A stretch of 64,000 bases of DNA, taken from UBA4421 sp002470275 (GTDB lineage Bacteria > Pseudomonadota > Gammaproteobacteria > Pseudomonadales > Azotimanducaceae). Position 1 is the first letter of the stretch. Each line of letters opens with the position of its first letter. This document shows, piece after piece, positions 9,090-17,196 of the stretch. Location of the stretch: contig CAJXDR010000006.1 of the NCBI GenBank assembly GCA_913052345.1, positions 19,914 to 83,913 of the forward strand, in the 5' to 3' direction. The notes beneath the pieces were generated by a model. That model made no database searches and was not told the origin of the DNA. It saw only the letters and a list, made by a program, of their open reading frames with translations. The translations under genes were made by a program, and so were the position numbers.

Positions 9090-10661
9090 GTGGATATACT
9101 GATTCCAAATTTAGGGGATATCGAATCGGTCGAGGTCACCGAAATCTGTGTCACGGCAGGTCAGCACGTGACAGCTGATGACGCGTTGATTGTTATTGAA
9201 TCGGATAAAGCCTCCATGGAAGTCCCCGCGGGGACGGAGGGTGTGATCGAAAAAATCTTAGTTGGGCTTGGTGATGTGCTGGAGAACGGGGCGGTCATTG
9301 CTCACATCGCTAGCGCGTCGGCTAGCGGTGTGACCGCCGAGCAACCCTCCGAGCCCACGAGTGCTACCCCGCCAGCTCAGGACAAGCCAAGCCAAGTGGC
9401 TGCCTCTGACCCTGTCTCGATTGAGGTGCTGGTCCCTGACCTGGGGGATATTGAACAGGTTGAGGTCATTGAGATTGCCGTGGCCGTAGGAGACCGTCTC
9501 GATTTGGGGGACCTGTTGGTGGTTCTAGAGTCGGATAAGGCCTCCATGGAAGTGCCCTCAGAGGTGGTTGGCGACGTAGTGGAGGTGGGCGTCAAGGTGG
9601 GCGATCAGGTGCGCAGCGGTGCCTTGCTCGCCGTGGTCTCGACTACTTCGCAGCCAGATGGCATTACCAATCCTTCCGTGGCGCAGCAAACGCGCCAACC
9701 TTCGGCAACGCCTGCTCCATCAACTCAGCGCCACGAGGACTCGCAAGCGGTCAAGCCACGCGACGAGACAGCCTCCGCTGAGGCGTATGCCGGCCCTGCG
9801 GCGCGGCTGCTGGCTCGGGAATTGGGTGTTTCTCTCGACGGTGTCCAGGGTCGCGGGCGAGGTGGCCGGATTACCAAGGAAGATATAAAGCGGCATGTGA
9901 AGCTGCAGCGGACGACGGCGTCGGGCGGCTTACCCGCGCTGCCCAAGGTCGACCACGCCAGTTTTGGAGAGGTTAAGGTGGAGGACCTCAGCCGAATTCA
10001 GGTTCAGGTCGCTAAAAATATGCATCGAAACTGGGTCAACATTCCCCATGTTACCCAGCATGACCTGGCTGATGTGGATGACCTAGAGCGTTTTCGATCA
10101 AGTCTAAAGGCCGAGGCCGCCCGGCGTGGCCTGGGGTTAAGTCCGCTACCCTTTATTATTAAGGCAGTGACCGCCGCTCTGCTCGACATGCCGAAATTCA
10201 ACAGCTCCCTGGAGGAAGGCGGCACCGCCCTGGTCTACAAGCGTTACCTCAACATTGGGGTTGCCGTGGATACGCCCGAGGGTCTCGTGGTGCCGGTGAT
10301 ACCTGATGCTGACAAGATGGGTGTCTGGGAGTTGGCCGCTGCGGTCGTCGATGTTGCTGAACGCGCGAAGAAAAAGAAGCTGGGGCTAGATGAAATGCGC
10401 GGCGGTACGTTTACTGTGTCCAGCCTGGGACGCCTAGGAGGAACGGGTTTCAGTCCCATCATCAACGCACCGGAGGTCGCCATTCTGGGGGTCGGTAGAA
10501 CCCAGATAAGGCCAGTATGGCAGGGTGACGCCTTCGTCCCGCGCCAGCACCTACCGCTCAGCCTGTCCTACGATCACCGGGTGATCAATGGCGTGGATGG
10601 GGGCAACTTTATGCAGCTGATGGTCAAGCTCTTGGGCGATATCAGGCATCTGTCGCTTTAG
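9090..10661 (+). CDS. aceF: Dihydrolipoyllysine acetyltransferase, E2 of pyruvate dehydrogenase
   Basis: A 523-residue E2 core that accepts acetyl groups on lipoyl-lysine and passes them to CoA. Domains: two lipoyl domains with ESDKASMEVP motifs (lipoylated Lys ~40 and ~150), Ala/Pro/Thr-rich linkers, a peripheral-subunit-binding domain (GPAARLLARELGVSL to ITKEDIKRH), and the catalytic domain ending in DHRVINGVDGG with active-site His and Asp. The start is GTG at 9090 with AAGAGG six bases upstream; the TTG at 9057 lacks this. The two lipoyl segments are near-identical at DNA level around their lysines, so the count could vary by recombination. lpd (E3) does not follow; it must lie elsewhere. 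The 3' end overlaps the convergent ATR gene by 20 bases. Confidence 0.96.
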   Translation: MDILIPNLGDIESVEVTEICVTAGQHVTADDALIVIESDKASMEVPAGTEGVIEKILVGLGDVLENGAVIAHIASASASGVTAEQPSEPTSATPPAQDKPSQVAASDPVSIEVLVPDLGDIEQVEVIEIAVAVGDRLDLGDLLVVLESDKASMEVPSEVVGDVVEVGVKVGDQVRSGALLAVVSTTSQPDGITNPSVAQQTRQPSATPAPSTQRHEDSQAVKPRDETASAEAYAGPAARLLARELGVSLDGVQGRGRGGRITKEDIKRHVKLQRTTASGGLPALPKVDHASFGEVKVEDLSRIQVQVAKNMHRNWVNIPHVTQHDLADVDDLERFRSSLKAEAARRGLGLSPLPFIIKAVTAALLDMPKFNSSLEEGGTALVYKRYLNIGVAVDTPEGLVVPVIPDADKMGVWELAAAVVDVAERAKKKKLGLDEMRGGTFTVSSLGRLGGTGFSPIINAPEVAILGVGRTQIRPVWQGDAFVPRQHLPLSLSYDHRVINGVDGGNFMQLMVKLLGDIRHLSL

Positions 10662-11208
10662 GACCGTGCCACTGTTCTTCAGTCCCCAGGTCGTTCAGCT
10701 GCCTGGCTAGCACGAAAAAGAAGTCAGAAAGGCGATTGAGATAGGCTGCGCTAGCAAGCAAGTTGACTTGGGCATGATCGCTGAAATCTTTACTGGCCAT
10801 GACCGACCAAAAATCAATTTCTGCGCGACGGCACACTGCACGGCAGAGGTGACATTGGGCCGCAGCAAGCGTGCCGCCAGGCAAAACAAACTCTTTTAAT
10901 GCCGGTAGTTGGGCATTCAGGCGAGCGACTGCATCCGTTAGCGCTTTCGTTGCTGAATTCAGGCCCTCGGGGGCGTGGTCTCCGGCGGTGGCCAGGACGG
11001 CACCAATATCGAAAAGCACTTGCTGGATACGGGCCAACAGCGGTTCGTCGTCATGGTGGTGGCGAAGCAGGCCCAGGTGGCTATTAAGCTCATCTGTGCT
11101 GCCCAGGGCTCGAATGATGGGGTCGACCTTGGCGACGGCTGTGCCGTTAGCAAGTTGGGTCATCCCTCCATCGCCCTGCTTCGTCGTCACACGATTGATC
11201 CGGCTCAT
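10642..11208 (-). CDS. Cob(I)alamin adenosyltransferase, PduO type
   Basis: A 188-residue PduO-type ATP:cob(I)alamin adenosyltransferase that makes adenosylcobalamin, the cofactor of methylmalonyl-CoA mutase and related radical enzymes. Signature elements are TTKQGDGG near the N-terminus (ATP site), LGSTDELNSHLG, the CRRAEID region and the C-terminal YLNRLSDFFFVLAR helix. The family length fits. The gene is convergent with aceF, overlapping its last 20 bases. No mutase gene lies in the window, but PrpE and an acyl-CoA carboxylase do, so a role in propionyl-CoA assimilation is reasonable inference. Confidence 0.93.
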   Translation of the reverse strand: MSRINRVTTKQGDGGMTQLANGTAVAKVDPIIRALGSTDELNSHLGLLRHHHDDEPLLARIQQVLFDIGAVLATAGDHAPEGLNSATKALTDAVARLNAQLPALKEFVLPGGTLAAAQCHLCRAVCRRAEIDFWSVMASKDFSDHAQVNLLASAAYLNRLSDFFFVLARQLNDLGTEEQWHGPKATDA

Positions 11209-11390
11209 GTCTGGCTCCTGCTGTCCGTTAAGGCCATCGTCGCCGCTGGCTGCAGATCAGGCAACCTGTTCGGGTCGTAAAGGCTTTGGCAATAATGCTA
11301 CTGTTTCAACTCTAATGCGCCGCTGGTCAACGCCTGAGCGTGGAACAGGCGGTTTTATAATTCTGGGCAGATAAGGGAGAGGGGAAGTCG

Positions 11391-11873
11391 ATGCCTTCAT
11401 TTGATGTGGTCTCGGAAGTGGATATGCACGAGGTGAGTAACGCGGTGGACCAGGCGGTTCGTGAGTTACGCAACCGTTTTGACTTTCGTGGCGTCGAGGC
11501 GAGCATCGCGTTACAGGAGGAACAGATATTGCTCAGCGCGCCAGAAGAATTTCAGCTGGGTCAGCTTAAGGACATCCTTCGGGACAAGATGACATCGCGG
11601 GGCGTCGATAGTCGGGCTCTGACCCCCGGCACCATTGAGGGGGCGGGGAAGGTGAAGCGTCAGGCCTTCAGCTTGGCTCAGGGGTTAGATCAGGACAGCG
11701 CGCGAAAAATCACCAAAATGATCAAGGAAGCCAAGCTCAAGGTGCAGAGTCAGGTCAACGGTGACAAAGTGCGCGTAACCGGCAAGAAGCGCGACGACCT
11801 GCAGGCTACCATGGCGGTGCTCAAAGACAGTGAGTTAGCCATTCCTCTCCAGTTCAATAACTTTCGTGATTAG
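11391..11873 (+). CDS. yajQ: YajQ-family nucleotide-binding protein
   Basis: A 160-residue YajQ/DUF520 protein of two ferredoxin-like half-domains. It begins MPSFDVVSEVDMHEVSNAVDQA and carries FDFRGVEASI, KLKVQSQVNGDKVRVTGKKRDDLQ and the closing PLQFNNFRD, all family hallmarks. Members bind nucleotides and tRNA in E. coli; in Xanthomonas a homologue binds cyclic-di-GMP as a regulator. Which activity applies here is unknown. A strong GA-rich Shine-Dalgarno sequence precedes the ATG. The divergent neighbour is cobalamin adenosyltransferase. Confidence 0.93.
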   Translation: MPSFDVVSEVDMHEVSNAVDQAVRELRNRFDFRGVEASIALQEEQILLSAPEEFQLGQLKDILRDKMTSRGVDSRALTPGTIEGAGKVKRQAFSLAQGLDQDSARKITKMIKEAKLKVQSQVNGDKVRVTGKKRDDLQATMAVLKDSELAIPLQFNNFRD

Positions 11874-11891
11874 GCTCTAGGTTCCGCCAGA

Positions 11892-13154
11892 GTGGAGGTA
11901 GAGAAGCAATCGATCTGGGAGGTATTGCGCGATCGGCGCATGCTGATTTGTGTCGGGCTTGGCCTTGCCTCGGGCCTGCCCCTTTATCTGCTGCTCCAGT
12001 TGGTGCCCTTTTGGCTGCGCCTGGAGGGCGTTAGCCTGACGGTCATTGGCTTAGTCTCTCTGGCCCAAGTCCCCTATTCCCTTAAGTTTCTATGGTCTCC
12101 GTTGCTGGAGCGATATCAGGTAACCACACTGGGGCGTCGCCGCGGGTGGATGTTGCTCACCCAGGGGAGCCTTATTTTATGTATCGCGGCCCTCGGATGG
12201 CTGCGACCCACCTCAGACATCTACCTGCTCTTTGCCCTCACGCTGGCTATCGGGGTTTTTAGCGCCACCCAAGACATCGTGATCGATGCCTTTCGTCGAG
12301 AGATTTTAGAAACCGACGGCGAGCTGGCGTTAGGCAATACTATCCATGTTCAGGCTTACCGAGTGTCGGGCTTTATACCGGGCTCCCTGGGCTTCATTCT
12401 GGCGGGGCAGTACAGCTCTGAATTGAACTTTGCGGTGATGGCCGCCTTCATGAGCCTCGGCTTGATCCTCACGCTGTTGCTGAGGGAACCTCAGACCGGC
12501 GTCGCACCGCCGACAAATCTGCGAACCGCAGTGACCCTTCCCTTTGTGGAATTTTTTCAGCGTCGCGGAATTGGTGCTGCTTTATTGATGCTGGCTTTCA
12601 TGGCGCTTTATAAGCTGGGCGATAACATGGCAACGGCCCTTGCCTCTCCCTTTTACGTAGACTTGAAATTTGATCCAGTGGTCATTGGCGTGGTGGTGAA
12701 GAATGCCGCTTTTTGGCCAGCGATTGTGGGGGCTTTTCTCGGGTCTATGGTCATTTTTCGTATTGGCATCAATCGCGCGCTCTGGGTTTTTGGTTTTTTA
12801 CAGTGGATTACCATTTTTGGGTTCGTTTGGTTGGCGGCAGCGGCGACGCCGGAAATTTGGATGCTCTCCATAGTTATTGGCGCTGAGTATTTAGGAGTGG
12901 GTATGGGCACCGCAGCCTACGTGGCCTTCATTGCACGAGAAACATCGCGCGTCGCCGTGGCCACCCAGCTTGCTCTTTTCACGGCCCTTGCGTCGACGCC
13001 GCGTCTCGTTACCGGGGCAGTGAGCGGCATCATCGTGGACAGTATGGGGTGGGTGGATTTTTTCTGGCTCAGCGCTGGGCTGGCCATACCGGGGATGCTA
13101 CTGCTGATCTGGGTCGCTCCCTGGAATGGGCAACAAGCGCCATCGGTGTCTTGA
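11892..13154 (+). CDS. AmpG-like MFS permease
   Basis: A 420-residue major facilitator superfamily protein with about twelve hydrophobic segments. The N-terminal GLGLASGLPLYL, KFLWSPLLERY, LGRRRGWMLLTQ and SATQDIVIDAFRREI closely follow AmpG, which imports anhydro-muropeptides (GlcNAc-anhMurNAc-peptides) from the periplasm for recycling. It is shorter than E. coli AmpG (491 residues) and lacks its extra C-terminal helices. The first start is GTG at 11892, 18 bases after yajQ, with a weak ribosome site. AmpD, which acts on the imported muropeptides, lies 6 kb away on the same strand. Last 57 bases overlap the convergent ATL gene. Confidence 0.82.
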   Translation: MEVEKQSIWEVLRDRRMLICVGLGLASGLPLYLLLQLVPFWLRLEGVSLTVIGLVSLAQVPYSLKFLWSPLLERYQVTTLGRRRGWMLLTQGSLILCIAALGWLRPTSDIYLLFALTLAIGVFSATQDIVIDAFRREILETDGELALGNTIHVQAYRVSGFIPGSLGFILAGQYSSELNFAVMAAFMSLGLILTLLLREPQTGVAPPTNLRTAVTLPFVEFFQRRGIGAALLMLAFMALYKLGDNMATALASPFYVDLKFDPVVIGVVVKNAAFWPAIVGAFLGSMVIFRIGINRALWVFGFLQWITIFGFVWLAAAATPEIWMLSIVIGAEYLGVGMGTAAYVAFIARETSRVAVATQLALFTALASTPRLVTGAVSGIIVDSMGWVDFFWLSAGLAIPGMLLLIWVAPWNGQQAPSVS

Positions 13155-13433
13155 TTCGACACGGCTGCCTCGGAAAGTCACCCCCTCAGCAGCCAGGAGC
13201 TGTCGCTGTTTTGCCATAGCGTTTGAGTCGCGCTGAGCCAGCTCTAGCGTTGCTTTGACCACTCGATGCCAGGGTAGGCGGGTGTCTTTAGGCAGTTGGC
13301 TTAGGGTCTTACCCACGAAACGGGCGTAACCCGGAAGCTGGGCAAGGTTCGCCACCTGGCCGTAGCTCGCCACAAAGCCCTCAGGAATTTCGGCGACCAC
13401 CCGCCATATTCTTTCCGCTTTGTCATCGGTCAC
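13098..13433 (-). CDS. Alkyltransferase-like protein (MGMT family, no catalytic Cys)
   Basis: A 111-residue member of the O6-alkylguanine-DNA alkyltransferase family containing only the DNA-binding/active-site domain. The usual PCHR active site reads LPWHRVV: Trp replaces the acceptor Cys, exactly as in E. coli YbaZ and other ATL proteins. Such proteins bind O6-alkylguanine without repairing it and hand the lesion to nucleotide excision repair. Other landmarks are IPEGFVASYGQVANLA and the Arg-finger region. The GTG start has GAGGA seven bases upstream. The 3' end overlaps the MFS gene by 57 bases, antisense. Confidence 0.9.
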   Translation of the reverse strand: MTDDKAERIWRVVAEIPEGFVASYGQVANLAQLPGYARFVGKTLSQLPKDTRLPWHRVVKATLELAQRDSNAMAKQRQLLAAEGVTFRGSRVESRHRWRLLPIPGSDPDQQ

Positions 13434-13525
13434 ACCGGCGTCCTCATGCGTACTTGTTAATAGAGGGTTGATTTGCGGAGGACCGGCCCCCAGTCTTTCT
13501 GTGCAACGGCAAAGGAGGGCAAAAA

Positions 13526-14011
13526 ATGCCCTGGCTTCTTTTATTTTTCCTCATGCCCATCCTGGAAATGTATCTGCTAATCGAGGTGGCTGGCTACATA
13601 GATGCGCTGCCCACCATCGGTTTGGTGATGCTTACCGCGGTGATCGGCGTCGCGCTGCTCCGCCAGCAGGGGTTGGCGACTCTGACTCGAGGGCTTTCTC
13701 GCCTGCAGGGGGGACAGCTACCGGCTATCGAGATGGCCGAAGGGGTGCTGCTTGCCGTGGCGGGCGCGCTGCTGATTACCCCCGGCTTCGTTACCGATAG
13801 CATCGGCTTCCTCTTCTTATTCCCGCCGAGTCGTGCCGCCGTGGCGCGATGGTTGATACAAAACGTTCAGGTTCAGGCTCGCTTCACCACATCTGTTCAC
13901 AACCGGCCTCATTCTCACCGCGCAGACCGACGCACTCAGCCCGTAGATGATGTGATTGAAGGCGAGGTTCTCAGTCGCAATGATTCAAAAAATGGACGAG
14001 AGTCGGATTAG
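13526..14011 (+). CDS. fxsA: FxsA family membrane protein
   Basis: A 161-residue FxsA protein: hydrophobic N-terminal half with LFFLMPILEMYLLIEVAGYI, a GLVMLTAVIGVALLRQQG segment, GVLLAVAGALLITPGFVTDSIGFLFLFPPSR and a polar, His/Arg-rich tail. E. coli FxsA is an inner-membrane protein that suppresses F-plasmid exclusion of phage T7 when overproduced; its normal role is unknown. Placement directly before groES is conserved in E. coli and Pseudomonas. AAGGAGG seven bases before the ATG gives a strong start. Confidence 0.93.
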   Translation: MPWLLLFFLMPILEMYLLIEVAGYIDALPTIGLVMLTAVIGVALLRQQGLATLTRGLSRLQGGQLPAIEMAEGVLLAVAGALLITPGFVTDSIGFLFLFPPSRAAVARWLIQNVQVQARFTTSVHNRPHSHRADRRTQPVDDVIEGEVLSRNDSKNGRESD

Positions 14012-14030
14012 GCTTCTACAGGATCGCCTA

Positions 14031-14047
14031 AAAAGAGGCACTCTTTT
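14031..14047 (+). terminator. Weak hairpin after fxsA
   Basis: AAAAGAG (14031-14037), loop GCA and CTCTTTT (14041-14047) form a perfect 7-bp stem 20 bases after the fxsA stop. The T-run is within the stem and the stem is AT-rich, so termination would be weak. It could separate fxsA from the groES promoter. Confidence 0.3.
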
Positions 14048-14069
14048 GCCGATTTCGCATCATTTGGCC

Positions 14070-14097
14070 TTGAATCTGTCCTCACCAGCACTATTAT
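14070..14097 (+). promoter_or_regulatory. Predicted sigma70-type promoter of groESL
   Basis: TTGAAT (14070-14075) and TATTAT (14092-14097) are separated by 16 bases, close to the -35/-10 consensus. Transcription would start near 14104, just before the CIRCE operator, which is the usual promoter-operator layout for HrcA control. CTTGAAT also partly resembles a heat-shock sigma32 -35, but no sigma32-like -10 (CCCCAT-type) is seen at the right distance. Confidence 0.65.
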
Positions 14098-14109
14098 TCC
14101 TCGCGTGAT

Positions 14110-14136
14110 TTGGCACTCTCAACGTGTGAGTGCTAA
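14110..14136 (+). promoter_or_regulatory. CIRCE operator (HrcA binding site) of groESL
   Basis: TTGGCACTC, nine bases, then GAGTGCTAA: a near-perfect CIRCE inverted repeat (consensus TTAGCACTC-N9-GAGTGCTAA, one mismatch in the left arm). It lies 13 bases beyond the predicted -10 and ~100 bases before groES, where bound HrcA would block transcription until heat or unfolded protein titrates GroEL. hrcA is not in this window. Confidence 0.92.
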
Positions 14137-14236
14137 CGCTCAGGGGTAGTCGGCCGTTTTGTTGGAAGGCTTGAAGGGGAATCCGCCTCTGATAGGACTT
14201 AAATCTTTCTTGGAGCAACTGGGAGACCAAAGCGTA

Positions 14237-14527
14237 ATGAACATTCGACCCTTACACGACCGCGTTGTCGTGCGTCGGCTGGAAGAGGAAACCACCAGCG
14301 CCGGTGGCATCGTGCTTCCTGACTCGGCAACTGAAAAGCCCTCACAGGGCGAAATTTTGGCGGCAGGGCCCGGCAAGATGGCAGATTCCGGCGACGTCCG
14401 CCCACTCGACGTAAAGCCTGGCGATAAGATCATCTTTGGTCAGTACGCAGGCAGCACCGTGAAAATCGACGGCGAAGAACTGCTGATTTTGAGCGAGAGC
14501 GAAATTTTTGGGGTTTTGGAGGGTTAA
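14237..14527 (+). CDS. groES: Co-chaperonin GroES
   Basis: A 96-residue GroES, the heptameric lid of the GroEL chamber. It starts MNIRPLHDRVVVRRLEEE and contains the mobile loop with SAGGIVLPDSATEKPSQGEI, followed by KPGDKIIFGQYAGS and a final FGVLEG. The frame is open upstream to 14159, but that stretch holds the leader after CIRCE and has no homology; the ATG at 14237 is the family start, with GGGAG upstream. groEL follows after 38 bases. Confidence 0.98.
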   Translation: MNIRPLHDRVVVRRLEEETTSAGGIVLPDSATEKPSQGEILAAGPGKMADSGDVRPLDVKPGDKIIFGQYAGSTVKIDGEELLILSESEIFGVLEG

Positions 14528-14565
14528 ACCGTCCTAGCCGAAATTCAAGTTAAGAGGAAAAAGCG

Positions 14566-16203
14566 ATGAGCGCTAAAGATGTAAAGTTTGGAGATGATGC
14601 GCGCAGCGAGATGCTGGAGGGCGTCAACGTACTAGCGAATGCAGTGAAGGTGACCTTGGGACCAAAGGGTCGCAATGTAGTGCTAGACAAGGCCTTCGGT
14701 GCCCCGACGGTCACAAAGGATGGGGTCTCAGTAGCGAAAGAGATCGAGCTGAAAGAAAAGTTTCAAAATATGGGCGCCCAGATGGTGAAGGAAGTCGCCA
14801 GCCAAACGTCCGATGAAGCCGGTGATGGCACCACCACGGCCACGGTTTTGGCACAGTCGATCCTTCAGGAAGGGCTTAAATCAGTAGCTGCGGGCATGAA
14901 CCCAATGGACCTGAAGCGGGGCATTGACAAGGCGGTCACCGCGGCAGTTGAAGCCATCAGAGGCATGGCGACCCCTTGCGAAGATTCCACAGCTATCGCT
15001 CAGGTCGGCACAATCTCAGCCAACAGCGACGCGGCTGTGGGCCAGATTATCGCTGAGGCTATGGAGAAGGTTGGAAAAGAGGGCGTCATTACGGTTGAAG
15101 AGGGTTCTGGCCTAGAAAACGAACTCGACGTTGTTGAAGGCATGCAGTTCGACCGCGGCTATCTGTCCCCCTACTTCATCAACAACCAAGACTCTATGGC
15201 GGCTGAGCACGAAGACCCCTTCATCTTGCTCTGCGACAAGAAAATTTCAAACATTCGCGATTTGCTACCGGTGCTTGAAAACGTTGCCAAGGCGGGCCGT
15301 CCTCTGGTCGTGATCGCTGAAGACATCGAAGGTGAGGCGCTGGCTACCTTGGTTGTGAACAACATGCGCGGGATCGTTAAGGTTGCAGCAGCGAAGGCGC
15401 CTGGCTTCGGTGATCGTCGAAAGGCCATGCTGCAGGATATCGCTACTCTGACCGGAGCTACCGTGATCTCTGAAGAGGTGGGTTTGACCCTGGAAGGCGC
15501 GACCCTAGAAGACTTGGGAACGGCCAAGCGGGTTTCTTCAACGAAGGAAAACACTACTATCGTTGACGGTGCCGGAGACAAGGGCGACATCGAAGGTCGG
15601 ATCAAGCAGATCCGTCAGGAGATCGAAGATACGTCATCTGACTATGACCGCGAAAAGCTTCAGGAACGCCTGGCCAAGCTGGCCGGCGGCGTTGCCGTGA
15701 TCAAGGTGGGTGCCCCCACCGAAGTTGAGATGAAGGAAAAGAAAGCCCGCGTCGAAGATGCTCTGCATTCAACCCGCGCCGCCGTTGAGGAAGGCGTGGT
15801 GCCGGGTGGTGGCGTGACTCTGGTTCGCGCAATCGCCGCAGCAGAAAGTGCGGTGGGCGAAAACGAAGACCAGAACGTGGGTATCGCGCTGGCCGTTAGG
15901 TCGATGAGTTCGCCGCTGCGCCAGATCGCGGTGAATGCTGGTGTTGAGGGTGCCGTGGTACTCGATAAGGTTATGGCGCTTTCCGGTAACGAGGGCTACA
16001 ACGCTGCAACAGGCGAATATGGAGACATGCTGGCCATGGGTATTTTGGACCCAGCCAAGGTGACCCGTACGGCCCTGCAGGCGGCCTCCTCTGTGGCGGG
16101 TCTCATGATCACCACCGAGGCCATGGTCAGCGAACTACCTGCTGATGATGCGGCCCCGGCAATGCCTGGTGGCGGCATGCCAGATATGGGTGGCATGATG
16201 TAG
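14566..16203 (+). CDS. groEL: Chaperonin GroEL
   Basis: A 545-residue Hsp60 chaperonin that folds proteins in an ATP-driven double ring with GroES. ATP-site motif GDGTTTATVLA, hinge and apical segments, and the Gly/Met-rich C-terminal tail (GGGMPDMGGMM) are all present, and the length is standard. AAGAGGAAA lies just before the ATG. It is the second gene of the CIRCE-controlled operon and ends at a strong intrinsic terminator. Confidence 0.99.
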   Translation: MSAKDVKFGDDARSEMLEGVNVLANAVKVTLGPKGRNVVLDKAFGAPTVTKDGVSVAKEIELKEKFQNMGAQMVKEVASQTSDEAGDGTTTATVLAQSILQEGLKSVAAGMNPMDLKRGIDKAVTAAVEAIRGMATPCEDSTAIAQVGTISANSDAAVGQIIAEAMEKVGKEGVITVEEGSGLENELDVVEGMQFDRGYLSPYFINNQDSMAAEHEDPFILLCDKKISNIRDLLPVLENVAKAGRPLVVIAEDIEGEALATLVVNNMRGIVKVAAAKAPGFGDRRKAMLQDIATLTGATVISEEVGLTLEGATLEDLGTAKRVSSTKENTTIVDGAGDKGDIEGRIKQIRQEIEDTSSDYDREKLQERLAKLAGGVAVIKVGAPTEVEMKEKKARVEDALHSTRAAVEEGVVPGGGVTLVRAIAAAESAVGENEDQNVGIALAVRSMSSPLRQIAVNAGVEGAVVLDKVMALSGNEGYNAATGEYGDMLAMGILDPAKVTRTALQAASSVAGLMITTEAMVSELPADDAAPAMPGGGMPDMGGMM

Positions 16204-16226
16204 TCCACTGGTTTTGCATCGAACAG

Positions 16227-16255
16227 AAAAGCCCGGCTTCGCCGGGCTTTTTTTT
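16227..16255 (+). terminator. Intrinsic terminator of groESL
   Basis: AAAAGCCCGGC, loop TTC and GCCGGGCTTTT form a GC-rich stem ending in eight T residues, 24 bases after the groEL stop. A textbook rho-independent terminator. Confidence 0.95.
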
Positions 16256-16362
16256 GTCCTCAAATCCCGGACGGCACTTGCTACGGGGCGCTTTCGGACT
16301 GGTAGGGCGGGGTACGATTAGCTATCCTTCCCAGCATCTAAACGACTGAGTAGGGGACACCA

Positions 16363-17013
16363 ATGGAAGCTGCGGTACTCGATTATCTGGCACGATTTAG
16401 CCACGTATTATTCGGCATAACCTGGATCGGTCTGCTGTATTACTTCAATTTCGTGCAAACGGAATATTTCAAGGAAGCGGAGCCCAGTGCTCGGGTAGAC
16501 GCTTTCTCCAAGTTGGCTCCGCGTGCCCTGTGGTGGTTTCGCTGGGCGGCGATGCTCACCTTCATCACTGGATTGGTTCTTTTGTATCCCCGACATACTG
16601 GACTCACCGCGGACATCACCGTGGGAGCAACTATGGCAACGCTGATGTTCCTAAACGTTTGGCTCATTATTTGGCCAAACCAAAAAATCATAGTGGAATC
16701 TAATCAAGCAGTCGCAGCGGGTGGGGAAGCAAACCCAGACGCCGCTGCAGCAGCGCCAAAGGCCGCTCTAGCGTCACGCACGAATACCCTGTTCTCCATT
16801 CCCATGCTTTACTTCATGGGTTCTAGTGCCCACCTGCCCAGCGGCAGTATGAGCGGGAATATGACTGCGGTGCTGATTGCGCTGGCGATCGTCGCAGCGC
16901 TAGAAGCCAATGCAATTTATGGCAAGCAGGGGCCGCTAACAACGGTCCGGGGCGTGATCATTTCTGGCTTTGTGCTCACCGCAGTCCTGGTCGCCATTCT
17001 TTGGCTGATCTAG
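16363..17013 (+). CDS. PuuD-like urate oxidase N-terminal membrane domain protein
   Basis: A 216-residue integral membrane protein resembling the N-terminal membrane domain (Urate_ox_N, formerly DUF989) of the bacterial urate hydroxylase PuuD. Features: an N-terminal helix with SHVLFGITWIGLLYYFNFVQ, RALWWFRWAAMLTFITGL, a WPNQKIIVE segment and RTNTLFSIPMLYFMGSS. PuuD proteins carry a C-terminal cytochrome c domain (CXXCH); it is absent here. Some of its His residues could bind haem. No purine-degradation genes lie nearby, so urate oxidation is uncertain. It is a single-gene unit between two intrinsic terminators. Confidence 0.75.
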   Translation: MEAAVLDYLARFSHVLFGITWIGLLYYFNFVQTEYFKEAEPSARVDAFSKLAPRALWWFRWAAMLTFITGLVLLYPRHTGLTADITVGATMATLMFLNVWLIIWPNQKIIVESNQAVAAGGEANPDAAAAAPKAALASRTNTLFSIPMLYFMGSSAHLPSGSMSGNMTAVLIALAIVAALEANAIYGKQGPLTTVRGVIISGFVLTAVLVAILWLI

Positions 17014-17055
17014 GTCCAGGCCACAGACGAGGTGCGAGCGCCTAAACGCTAAAAC

Positions 17056-17092
17056 TGAGCCCGGACGAGGACCTTGTCCGGGCTTTTTTTTG
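17056..17092 (+). terminator. Intrinsic terminator after the PuuD-like gene
   Basis: GCCCGGAC (17059-17066) pairs with GTCCGGGC (17076-17083), followed by eight T residues, 43 bases after the stop. Strong rho-independent form. Confidence 0.93.
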
Positions 17093-17196
17093 CCTCGTCG
17101 AGCGCCTGGGAGAAAGCGTTTGGGATGTTTCGCTTTGTTGCCAATCCTTCATATACTGAAGTGTCCCAGCAAGCAGAATAAACGACGATCGAATCC

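Noticed and set aside
9198..9570. Near-identical DNA segments as a mobile repeat
   Set aside because: They encode the two lipoyl domains of AceF and are explained by domain duplication.
14159..14236. N-terminal extension of GroES
   Set aside because: The open frame falls in the leader after CIRCE and has no GroES homology.
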